This document shows, piece after piece, positions 24,060 through 34,259 of a stretch of 64,000 nucleotides of DNA (position 1 is its first letter; each line of letters opens with the position of its first letter). The stretch comes from Aldrovandia affinis (Eukaryota > Chordata > Actinopteri > Notacanthiformes > Halosauridae): positions 1,034,383 to 1,098,382 of the forward strand of contig JAINUG010000130.1 in the NCBI GenBank assembly GCA_029706075.1, in the 5' to 3' direction. The position numbers and the translations under genes are program-made. The notes beneath the pieces are model-generated. The model was given only the letters and a program-made list of their open reading frames with translations. It searched no databases and was not told where the DNA came from.

Positions 24060-25840
24060 TCTTATCACCGCGCAATAGCAACCCCTCTAGTCAATTTGGC
24101 ACCACTGCTGTGCCTGCAGCAGCTTCATGAGCGGTGCTGTCCTCCATCACATTAAGAGCGCAGCTTAGCCGCCCGATCGCAGAGTGAAAAGAAGCAGCAA
24201 CTGTCTGCACTCGTTTCACAGGACAAGAGCGCTGGCGTGTGTCCTCCCACACGCCTTCTGTGAATGGAGGTCGTTGCAGCCACGAGACCAGCCTGCAATC
24301 AAAATTGGGTACTCTCAATCGGGAAAAATATAAAACGTGAGAATAAAGACTTGCGCAGCAAACGATACGACCTGGCATTTTAAAAGCTCGGAAGCCAAAT
24401 CGCCCTTCCGCTAATGAAGACTTGGCATCCAAATGTGCAGTTTTTCTCCAAAAAATAAATGTTAAATTTGGACAATAAGATCAATGATGAACAGTGGACA
24501 GCACACGCTTTCCTTTAAGCCATTCCTGCCTGCAGAAAGATTTCATAAAAGAAGATGTATTACAGTGTATGCCCTTTCTACAGCACGGGCTGATCAGTCC
24601 TCCTTCTCTGTTTCTCTTTCCCTCTATTTTGGGCTCATCTCCCTCATGCCATTTCTAGAATATTCTTTTCGATTCTCAAATCGACCCTGCTTCCTCAATT
24701 CGGCGACAAGACTTTCTTCACCGCTTCACTTCAGACCAGTGATTTATCGCATGATCTCCTTTACTGTTGTCCAGCTTATTAATGTGTCACACAAGAGCCG
24801 CATACAGTATCTGTCCTCTGAACGATCTTTTAGCACCTTTCAACCATTGCATTTTACCAGTTCAATATCGCAGCTCCATCGTTATATGAACTCAATTGAA
24901 GATGCGCAGGGTTCACTGTAAAAGCCTGAGAAAGAGCGAACACAAAGGACGTGCTTCAGGTTGTATGGGCAATGGCTGAGGCTGGAGAGAAGGCCAAACT
25001 ATTGCTTGGTGATTAATCTAAAAAAATAGACAGTGTTATAGTCCCCCGTTTCAAAGGTTCCCCGAGTCTTAGTTGCGAGCACAATCAGAGCAGTGCAGAG
25101 GTTTAAGTGAGGATCTTCCGTGCCTTATGTCATCAATCACTGGCCCTTTTGAATCGGGACAGTGATGTATGTTTCCATTATTCACACCCACAGTCTTAGC
25201 CTCTCTTGCAGATGAAAGCCCGGCTGGGATTACACCTCTATCCTCTGCTTTCCGTCCTCGTCGCTCGCATGCCCGTAACGTTGCCTCTCTGTATTCCTCT
25301 TGTTTGATTAGTCTTTTGGATTTGCTGCGGGCTTTGCTGCGATTCGAAACAACCCGGAACCCGAAGTCCAGTCCTTTGTGCGTGTTTGACTCCACAAATG
25401 TTGGTTTTGAAGTTAGTACGGCCGTATTGATTTTAACTCATGCCATCTGATGTTTTCTTTCTGTTAACAGCTCACTCTACTGGTTTAAGCATGATTATTG
25501 TATCAAGTGACTAGTATGTGTAAAGCTGTTAATGGGGGAATTATTCTAAATTCTAATTTCTAATAAAAAAATCATGCTGGCATTCTATTCTGCTTATATT
25601 GAGAAGAAAATCAGGATCAGGAAGTCAATAAAACAACATTATGGGAATAGCACTGCTGAGTTGCCAATGATTAGAAAAATGACTAGAATCTTTTCTACTT
25701 AGTCCCGCTGTTGGAATCCATTGTACCTCAACAGTGCAATATCTGTTTGCTTTGTATTACTGTCTTAGTAGTGGATTAACATTCTCAAAGAGTTAAGCCA
25801 CACATCATGCACAATGTCTAGTACACACACGACTGGCACA
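24060..25840. other. Single-copy DNA, some complex blocks, no gene
   Basis: Frames of 113 codons (24091-24432, minus) and 145 codons (24484-24921, plus) have no recognisable domain. A perfect 8-bp hairpin, GGCGTGTG/CACACGCC with a six-base loop, lies near 24233-24254. The composition near 24120-24430 is GC-richer than the surroundings. Confidence 0.4.
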
Positions 25841-25849
25841 TTCCATTAA

Positions 25850-26480
25850 TTCAATTCACAGCTTGATTTTATTGGCAATGTTCTCCCGGACTGCGGGCTT
25901 CCGAAGTGGCAAATGATTGCGTCCCTTTTCTGCGTTATATAATATCAATCAAGCCATTTACAGACTCCACACACTTAATTTTACATGATACATAATACTC
26001 ATTGCATTACTAAATCAATATTTCTATGCTCTCCTACATTCCTCAGCCAGACTGGATGTTTCAGATGTTATCCAGTACAAAAAAATATGTATACGTATCT
26101 GCGGTTGTTAATATGACAGCTACTCCCCTTCCAGTACAGTCAGATGTGATGTTGGAGAATTTGTGAATGTGGGCACGGTTAATTTAAGCCAATTCCAAAA
26201 ACAACAAATCTCACAAACAGCTTTGAGAAACACTTTAAAAGTGTGTGAGTGCAGAGGATCTGTTTACTTTTTGATACTTTTAATCGAGGAGCACCTGCAT
26301 TCGGTGAATGATTAATTTATCCATTCTAAAGGAAAAGGCTTCTGGCATGCAAAAAAGGGAAATAATGTTGTTATTTGCTGACATAAATCAAACCTTTTAA
26401 TAACACGCTTTCTCCTCCTGCAATAGGCCAGGCCTCTCTCCGCTCATATCCCTGATATATGAAGGTATAGGAGATAAAAT
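25850..26480. promoter_or_regulatory. Candidate conserved non-coding block
   Basis: Contains a PBX/HOX-like ATATCAATCAA (25942-25952), ATGATTAATTTAT (26308-26320) and further TAAT sites, free of repeats and long frames. The dense homeodomain-type motifs suggest a developmental enhancer. This is inference from motif texture. Confidence 0.25.
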
Positions 26481-26580
26481 TGTCGGCATGTAAAAGAGAA
26501 GGTGGGTAATACACATATTAAATATGCAATAGGAATTATGTATCTGCTGATTATGATAATAATCTCCATTCATCATTCTC

Positions 26581-26680
26581 TGTGTATGTGTGTGTGCATG
26601 CATGCATGCATGCATGTGTGTGTGTGTGTGTGTGTGTTTGTGCATTCATGTGTTTGTTTGCATGCGTGGTGTGTGTGAGT
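26581..26680. repeat. (GT)n and (CATG)n microsatellite
   Basis: (TG)n interrupted by five CATG units (about 26597-26616), followed by more (TG)n. The His-Thr rich frames on the minus strand are repeat by-products. Confidence 0.9.
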
Positions 26681-26689
26681 GTGTGTTGC

Positions 26690-27285
26690 AGTTGAGTGTC
26701 TGGGTAACACTGGTTATACATTGAGTACAACATTTCTCCCTCCAGGGTGTTGTGGAAGTGTTGAAGCAGCAGTTTCTGCAGGTGTCTTTCTGCAGCATCA
26801 TTTATCAGAGAGAGGGGCAGAGCAACCTCATAACACTGGAAACACTGTGAATAAAGGTTTGCATATTACAACTCACAAAGATGGAGCTGAAAGATCTGCT
26901 TAAGACAAACTGCGAGGGTTTGATTTCAGTACGCATATCTGATCTATATGGAATATATGAGATTCCTATCACAAGCTCATCTATCGGTCTCCTGGACTGA
27001 AACATCCAAATGTGATTAGACAATAAGTTGTGATACAATATATTGGCTTTGCCTCATACTTAACAATGCCCCTAGCCATCCCAACATCAACAATATTTCA
27101 ATATTTAGAAAACTTTGTACTTTGATATACAAACTCTTTCAAAAACACAAGATATTTAAAAAATAATATTTAAAATGTGTGACAGTTGTGACAAAATAAC
27201 TGTTTATTAGCTGAACTTTTATTTCTGTTGTATTCCCACCACAAACTGCTTAAACTACTTAAACTTTTCACGCACATCTAATCCA
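26690..27285. other. No gene recognised
   Basis: AT-rich DNA with short frames only. Confidence 0.4.
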
Positions 27286-27295
27286 CTGGGGAGTG

Positions 27296-27830
27296 TGTGA
27301 TCGCTTCCGAACCAGAATCATACAGAATCCAGAGCTGAGTGCGGTCGCTTTCCCGACCAGAAGCACGCAGGATCCTGGGCCCGACGCACGCCTGCATCCA
27401 GCCCCCGTGGAAAGAACTCATCTTGTGCGTTCTGAGAACGTTCTGCTGTGCCAGCTACTCGGTTACCTGATCCACAGGACTGAGCAGCCATCAACATGGA
27501 AAGGACTTGTCTCGCATGTCACGAGAATGTTCTGCTGCACCCTCACGTAAACACGTGAAGAGGAAATCTCTGCGGTGCCAGCAACTCAAAGCCTGATCAA
27601 CGCTCCTGAATTGTGCAAGCAGTCCATGGAAGGGTGTCTTACTTGTGTGCTCTGCGAAGTTACCAATGCACGCCCACTCAAAGGCCAACTGCCAGATTTG
27701 AGTCCCTTCGCGGCCTGTTTTTCCGTGAACCTTACCGCTGAGACTGTGTACAGAGTTGGAGTTTTGCCATCATAAAAACCTTCGCTGACGAGCTGCAACC
27801 TGGATCCAGGACTCAAAGGGCTAGTCCTCC
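27296..27830. repeat. GC-rich, internally repeated block of unknown class
   Basis: About 535 bp clearly richer in GC and CpG than the flanks. Two imperfect ~45-bp units stand side by side (each with TCGCTT..C..ACCAGAA..A). Three looser copies of a longer unit follow, marked by TGGAAAG, CTTGT and GTTCTGCTG-like blocks near 27410, 27495 and 27630. No long frame stays open on one strand. It could be an LTR U3 region or a decayed minisatellite; no termini were found. Confidence 0.4.
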
Positions 27831-27839
27831 TTGGAATAA

Positions 27840-29265
27840 TTTAGTATATAAACTTACTATCCTTCGTTGGCATCAAATAGTACTGCACCTTATAGTAACA
27901 TGCAGAGTGCATACTGATGTGTTGGAAACATGTTATGTCCTTTCATTTATTATTGCCAGATATGAGACTGATTGAAATGACTAATAGTTAGAATCTGTTA
28001 CTGTTCGTACTAATACATACTAATACACGCAACATTATTCAGCTGCATGGTCTTTCAAATAACCCCACAATATTGTTTATATTCCTATCTAGGGTGTAAA
28101 CTGAATAAGTTAATTCATGATCACTTAATGGCATATGGGCAATTGAGTTGATATATTTGCATATTTCAAATTGATCCCAAAATGTCATATTATTGATAAA
28201 GCCTTTGTCTTTTATTTGCATTGACAAATCGAGCTCTGCGGACAGAAACCAACTTCTGAACAGGCAAACTAGCACTCTTAAGCAGTCTTAATCTGAGGCT
28301 TCCATCCCAACTATTTTGGCTGAACAGATAAATTAGTCTTGTTTCAGAGGGGAGTCCCATATAAAACATTCACACATTTTCACACTAGTCTCATCACAAG
28401 GGTTACGTAAATTCATTAATAATAAATATATTGCAATATAATTGTTAGGCCATATTGACCAGCCCTATCCAGGACATTCTTGTGCCACTCTGTATTTTGT
28501 TACTGCATCAAAATATTGGACTGACCATGGGTGTGGTAGTGCGAGTGTGTGCCGGCTGGGATGATTGTTATTTTCTTATGGATATAACTTTTATTCACAC
28601 CAGTATTCTACTGGATTGCCCTTTATTGGCTTGGGTTCGAAGGCAGGGTTTTTAACATTTAATTTATGTACTTGATGTCACTTGATTATGGATGTTTTGT
28701 TCTTAGTGATTTTACTGTGCAGCTCCCTGTCCATATTTATGTCTCCATTTTAAACCTATTTTACTTGCTCCATTTTATTCAAGGTGAATCACCTGGAGTT
28801 TGTTTTTCAATCTTTTTTGGGAGTTTGTGCAATGTATTCAACATTTTAATTGTGTCCTCATACACCGTACGATCACTGTTGAATTTTTAAATAAAATTAT
28901 ATTGTTACACAGCGCTTTCATCTTTGCCTTGTGTGGGTTTAGGGTCAGGTATACCTGCTAGTGTCCTTAATTGGGATGTAGCCACACCATCCCTACTGCA
29001 TTTGCTGATGGTCAGTTGGAGCTGGCAGTGCTGAAGTCACATAAGATTGATGGTAAATGTCCTGAACAGCCAGGGGAGGTTTCCTGCTCTGAGGAAATCA
29101 TGTGTTTGGTTTTCACCTTCGTGAAATGTGGCCAGTGCTTTGAGTTACCCGGCACCCGGAAGATCCCCCAATACAACCACCTTTGCCTGGTCCACAGTTT
29201 TCTTTGGGAGGGGAACAGGATACTGAAATGTATTATCCAACAATCAAATTACTAAATGTATGGTA
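27840..29265. other. No gene recognised
   Basis: AT-rich single-copy DNA. AATAAAATTATATTG near 28890 could be a poly(A) signal of an old retroelement or gene, but nothing upstream identifies one. Confidence 0.35.
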
Positions 29266-29270
29266 TATAT

Positions 29271-30005
29271 TGTAGTGCCCATTGGGGTGGGGTGACACTC
29301 AAGGACTTTTTTAGAGGGTGTAGGCCGTGGGTATTCAAATCCAGGGCTCGAGGTCCGCAGTGTCTGCGGGTATTTGCTCCAATAAATGCACTACACCACC
29401 TGATTTCACTAATTAGCTCGCTTCCTGGACCAAGGAGGTAAATTAATTATTCAAAATCAGGTGGTGTAGTGTGTGGTTGGAGCAAATACCTGCAGACACT
29501 CGAGGCCTGGATTTGAATACCCCTGGTGTAGGCAATTGAAGAATCCGGAGGTGGTAGCATTTTTTTTTTTTAAACGATAATTTTATTAACCTAAATACTT
29601 TACAAAACATAAAAATGATGAGGAATTAGGGAAACCAAACACATAGTCCACAATTCTTCTCTTTGTCTTAGTCCGTAATCCAATGTCACAAATCCAGTTC
29701 AGTTACTCAAATGAGAAATAGTCGGTATACAAAACAGGGTCCTCAAAAAAGTCAAATCCAAAACCATCTTCTTGCTCACTCACCACACATTTTTCTTTCT
29801 GGTACTCAGCCATTTGTTTGTGGAAATGGTTTATTTCCCCCAAATTACATTCAGCTGCCATCAGTCCCAATTACTTTACTTGTTTCAGCTGGTAGTCAGG
29901 TGTGGGACTGCAGGCTGCTGGGAACTGTAGTCCTTGGCTCTAGTGGCTCACAAGAGTTAAAGGGGCAGGCAGCAATTTCCTCATACTGTTCCTTGGGATG
30001 CCACA
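29271..30005 (-). mobile_element. Solo LTR on the minus strand with a nested MITE
   Basis: On the minus strand the element begins TGTGGCATCC and ends GGGCACTACA, with canonical TG...CA ends, and is flanked by a 4-bp ATAT duplication (29267-29270 and 30006-30009). Its 3' part matches the LTR remnant at 5010-5306. AATAAAATTATCG (minus strand, near 29580) is the probable poly(A) region. An A12 run lies beside it. Without the MITE and its extra target copy the LTR is about 527 bp. No internal retroelement sequence adjoins it, so it is a solo LTR, probably of Gypsy type. Confidence 0.78.
29326..29525. mobile_element. 200-bp fold-back hAT-type MITE
   Basis: Nearly the whole element is an inverted repeat: the left arm (TATTCAAATCCAGGGCTCGAG ... 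CACCACCTGATTT) pairs with the right arm (AAATCAGGTGGTGTAG ... GGATTTGAATACCCCTG). The right terminus, read inwards, is CAGGGGTATTC, the hAT-type CAGGGGT. It is flanked by an 8-bp duplication GTGTAGGC (29318-29325 and 29526-29533). The related LTR at 5.25 kb has a single copy of this target and no insert. It encodes nothing. Confidence 0.9.
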
Positions 30006-30009
30006 ATAT

Positions 30010-31010
30010 GTACTGATGTATGTATTTGTTTTATATACTGTATATTGAAGTTGAAGTGTGCAAAATGTTTATAAAACCTACAAAGTAATACATTTGGATT
30101 TAAAGTTTTATAACACAAATGCAACTTTGAAAAAACGCTAATACAATGTAATTTTGTTAGCTGGGAAACTACTGTTTATGAAAGAAACATCTTTGACTGC
30201 ATTTTCTGGGTTACTCTGGCACATCAATTCTTATTTTGTGTCAAAGCCTGGCACATTTCCATGTGCCACTACTTGTCACACTGATTAGATGAAATAGATT
30301 TTCCAAATGATGCTGTGGCCTAGTTATGCCTACCTGTGATATGCCTTTTGCTAACAGCTTGCTACATTTGGCTGTGCTTTTGAACAGAATGCAAAACGTC
30401 AGCTTGTGTTCCTCTTTTATTGTAATGTGTTTAATAATGTACGATCAGGAGCACAGCTGTCTTAAACAGTGCCAATCTCTAGGCATGCGCTGGGTACACA
30501 CTGACTGTGCTTCTAGTTAAAATGACAAGGACACTGTGTCACGTCCATCGCTTTGGGAAATGCGTTGTGGACCGCTTAATCCCACGTTTAAGGAAGTGAT
30601 GTGATGTCACTCCCAGAAAGGAAGATGGATGGACGCTTTAAAAAGCGTAAAAGTAAAAAGTAAAATTGAAATGCTGCTCGAACCCATCTTCACGAAATGC
30701 TTCAGTGCGCTCGGTCACTTTGAAACTTTGCTTGGATCTGACTGGGATTCCAGCATTGCTGCCCTTCAAAGGACCAACAGCAGTGGTTGCAAATTGCAAA
30801 CCAGGCTTAAAAATATTTTTCCAGTTGCTGGGTTCTCTCTCTAATTGCTAGGACTCTTAAAAAAGGACTCTAGGATTAAGAACTCTGACCTTTTATTCCT
30901 GTACTGGTGTTATTTCCTGTGCATGTCTACACCGCCAACTTACGGTGCATAAAAAATGGCACATTGCAGAACTATTTTAAGCTCACTGAAATCTGAGAAT
31001 CACTGAAAAC
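30010..31010. other. No gene recognised
   Basis: Short frames near 30629-30851 overlap in two registers and show no domain. The rest is AT-rich. Confidence 0.4.
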
Positions 31011-31017
31011 TCTTTTT

Positions 31018-31385
31018 TTCCAGATTTTTTCCTGTTTTTCTCCCAATTTGGTTGCCAATTAAACCCTCTATTTATTTCAATTCCCCACCCCCACGAGTCC
31101 GTCGCCCGTCCTCCGGGAGCGAGACACACATTCCTGGCCGATTGTTCCCGCCTCTTCCGAGACGGGAATTCTTCCATGGACGCCTTAACCTTCTCCTCAA
31201 CGGACTCGTGCCAGCTCTCCCTCCCCCCTCCCCCGGAGGCGGACAGCCAAATGCCGCCTCCGATCGGGCTGACGACCAGGGCCGGTCTGGTAGAGACACG
31301 GGTTTCGATCCGCGTCCCTGATGGGCAGCGCACACCACTCCGAAGCGTAGTGCGTTAGACCGCTACGCCATCCGCCAGCCCCCTC
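31018..31385 (-). repeat. tRNA-Leu-like SINE, subfamily 2, copy D
   Basis: A near full-length copy. On the minus strand it reads GGCGGATGGCGTAGCGGTCT, AACGCACTACGC, a B-box-like GCGGATCGAAACCCGTG, a GC-rich body with GGCATTTGGCTGTCCGCC and GAGGAGAAGGTTAAGG, and the tail TAATTGGCAACCAAATTGGG, AGAAAAACAGG. It is close to copy C at 22.4 kb (shared CGTTGAGGAG-type body instead of the CACGTAAGG body of subfamily 1). The overlapping open frames of 81-116 codons arise from the GC-rich body. Confidence 0.88.
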
Positions 31386-31389
31386 TAAT

Positions 31390-33175
31390 GTACTTTTCTA
31401 ACCAAGCTGTCATATCTGCGTGTGTTTCTGGACTGGAGTATTTATCACACTGTTACAAAACCCTCCAATGTTATCCAATAACTGAACTTCTACAGTGTAT
31501 TCCATTTTTTCTTAAATTAATTGAGCTATTTCCACTTTCTAAGTGATCTGCTTAAGGCTTAATTGTATTCATATACAGTATTTAATATAGAGTGCATGGC
31601 ACATTTATAAACAAAGAGGTCAAATGGAAGTCTTTCTATTCCATTTTATGCAATATTTAGTCAGTTAGCCTCCCCACATCCACATGGGAGCCAAGTTGTT
31701 TGAGAGCACCGTCTCAAAGGTTACCACAACAGATGGGAATATTGGGCTGTTAGAAACACCGCAAGCAAGGAACTGTGATAAAACACTGTGAAAATCAACA
31801 TGAAGTAGATAAGCCCTAGACACAGCACTGTAAGTCTGCAAGAAAATACTGCATTTAGATCTCCTGGTGCTCTTGGGGAAATTCATTGATTGTTCTTCCT
31901 GTATTTTAAAATGTGCAGAATGTCGGATGAGGCGAAGCAGTGTAGATATTTGTTTCTGAGTTACTGTTACCTACCACAGTTGCTGACTTCGCATCTTTGT
32001 CTATTTTCGCTACTGTCTATTTTGTGGCTTTTCATACTCTCTCGGTGCCTTCTGAAAGTTACAAATCCAGACACTTTTTCGGGTGGGATCAGTTTTTTTA
32101 ATCCCCCCTTCACTTGCTTTCCATGGTCCACCATCTGTCCAAAGGCTCTGCCTTCACAAGGGACCTATGGGGTTTAGCCCCTCCCTCAGTTAACTGAGGT
32201 ACCTCTAGGGAGATACCATACACTGTCAACAGGACTGTGCTTGTCTGTTTCACTATTTTACTATAAACCCAGGTTAAGCTTTCTCTCAGAATGGCACGTG
32301 TTCTATAAAGATCAATAGCGGAAGTAGGTGATGGGTGTGTAGTTGTCACCACTATTTCTTTAAAATTGGCAAAAAGATGTGACACAATGTACTCCGAGCG
32401 TTTTGAGGAGGGTGTATGCTTTACACTTTTTTCAAAGCCAAAGAGAAACTGTGCTGCGTGTAATGAACGCCTCATTTCTCCCTGCACCTGGGAAAATGAG
32501 GAACTAACCGGAGCTTCATGGGTCACCGCTGTCATTGCAGAGGAGATGGTTATCTTGTCAGGAATATCCAACTGTATTATAGTAATGACACAGGGGGCAA
32601 TAGGGAAGTAAACAGTGCTTGTATTATAATATTGCCGGGGGAGCACAGCCCACAAGCGACCAACTTAATCTTGCCATATTCATAACTTTAACTGCGGACA
32701 CTCCTGATCTACTAGGGTGGTTATTTGCTCAAAATTGGTAATGCTATTGTTATAAAGTTGAGTCTCTCTTTTCCACAATGTATACAACTCAAAAGGTATC
32801 TTGGGGTCAAAGTGACCGATTATGATGGAGCAAGACATGGCAAAACATGTGAAATTAATGTAGGCTATAGAGAGTTGCGTGAGTGGCACGTTTGATGCAG
32901 TCGTGGAGTACGGTGACTGTGCAACCAAATGATAACTACAACTACTTACTGTCAATTATGCTCATCATAATTGAGGCTATACAGCAAAAACTATTACTGC
33001 TACTGCCATTGCCAGTTGTTGGTACCTGATGATAATATGAAAATATTGTGACCCTGTTGTTTTCAGGGGATTTTTGTACCATGCTGAAAGGATTGTGTCT
33101 TCAAGTGCTTTAATATTTTACATATTAATTTGTGTAGATATATTTGTATTTAGTTTTAGTGCCTATTTTTGCTGG
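31390..33175. other. No gene recognised; one open frame of low credibility
   Basis: A minus-strand open frame spans 32110-32655 (181 codons if TTG at 32655 is the start, about 140 from the first ATG). It has no recognisable domain, signal peptide or repeat, and a plus-strand frame (32366-32611) competes with it. It is the longest non-repeat open frame in this part of the window. Confidence 0.3.
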
Positions 33176-33180
33176 TAGTA

Positions 33181-34257
33181 TGATTAAATTAAATCAAATC
33201 AAATCAAATTTATTTGTACAGCGCTTTTCACAATTGAATTGTCACAAAACGCTTAACAGAGGGGAACCCAGGCCTAGACCCCCAAAAGCAAGCCTAAAGG
33301 CAACAGTGGCAAGGAAAAACTCCCTTGGTAGGGAGAAACCTTGGGAGGAACCAGACTAAAAGGGGGGGAGCCCATCCTCTTCTGGCCGGCACAGGGTGTG
33401 TCCAAAAATCATGGTCAGTCCAAGGTGACTCAGGGCTGAAAGACTTTGCCCCTCCTGAGTTAGATAGTCAGCGGGGGGCTAAACCATGTGAAGAGGGTCC
33501 AGATCCAGGAACTGGGGTTGGTGTGGGGCTGAGGGTTGATGGGGGCAGCTCACACTTCTCGCAGGATCTAGGGCTCGGGGGCAGGGTCAGAGGCTGAGGC
33601 AGAGAAGAGAACATGCAGTCAGAAAAAAAGCAGTGCTATAGCCAGTAGCATTATGTAAGAGCAGGGGAGCACAAGCATAGGAAATATACAGATAGCCCCA
33701 ACAGGTGTAAGCTATGGCAGCATACCTATTCGGAGAGGGACAGAGAATACATGCAGCTGAGAGAGTTCCAAACCATCCACACTTGATCAAGGATAACCAG
33801 CATAACAGTGGTGGTAACACGTTGAGGAGGTGACAGTATGGAAAGTTTCTCACTCCATAAGACACTAGGGCACGGCCTTCTCCATCTCTCCACCTAGACT
33901 ATGTTTGGCAGTAGGCTAGGCTGAAATGATATGTTTTTAATCTACACTTAAAAATTGAAACTGTGTCCAAATCCCTAACATGCCTTGGTAAACCGTTCCA
34001 CAACAGAGGAGCTCTAAAAGAGAAGGCTCTACCACCAGCTGTGCTTTTCAAAATTCTAGGGAGTAATAGATGGCCGGCTTCCTGTGAACGAAGCAGTCGT
34101 GTCGGTTTATAAGGGGCAATCATTTCGGTCAGATATAAAGGTGCAAGTCCGTTCACTGCTTTAAAAGTTAGCAACAGTACTTAATCAGCCCGATATTTAA
34201 CAGGAAGCCAATGTAGTGATGCTAACACAGGAGTAATGTGCTCATACTTCTTGGATT
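33181..34257 (-). pseudogene. 3' end of an L2-type LINE, decayed ORF2 C-terminus and 3' UTR
   Basis: On the minus strand, codons from about 34257 down to 33899 encode the conserved end of a non-LTR retrotransposon ORF2: HITPVLASLHWLPV, then LLTFKAVNGLAPLYL and FSFRAPLLWNGLP. This part lies after the reverse transcriptase proper. One in-frame TAA (34181-34183) falls between YRAD and VLLL where a sense codon is expected, so the frame is broken. The 3' UTR (33898-33211) carries the widespread fish block that reads AGGAAAAACTCCCTTGGTAG on the plus strand. The element ends in an (AAATC)n tail at 33187-33209. The reverse transcriptase and endonuclease are absent: a typical 5'-truncated insertion. 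Confidence 0.82.
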
Positions 34258-34259
34258 AA

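Noticed and set aside
24484..24921. A 145-codon plus-strand frame
   Set aside because: No domain, no splice context and ordinary codon use for chance frames; kept only as a note.
33325..33597. A 90-codon plus-strand frame
   Set aside because: It is antisense to the 3' UTR of the L2-type LINE.
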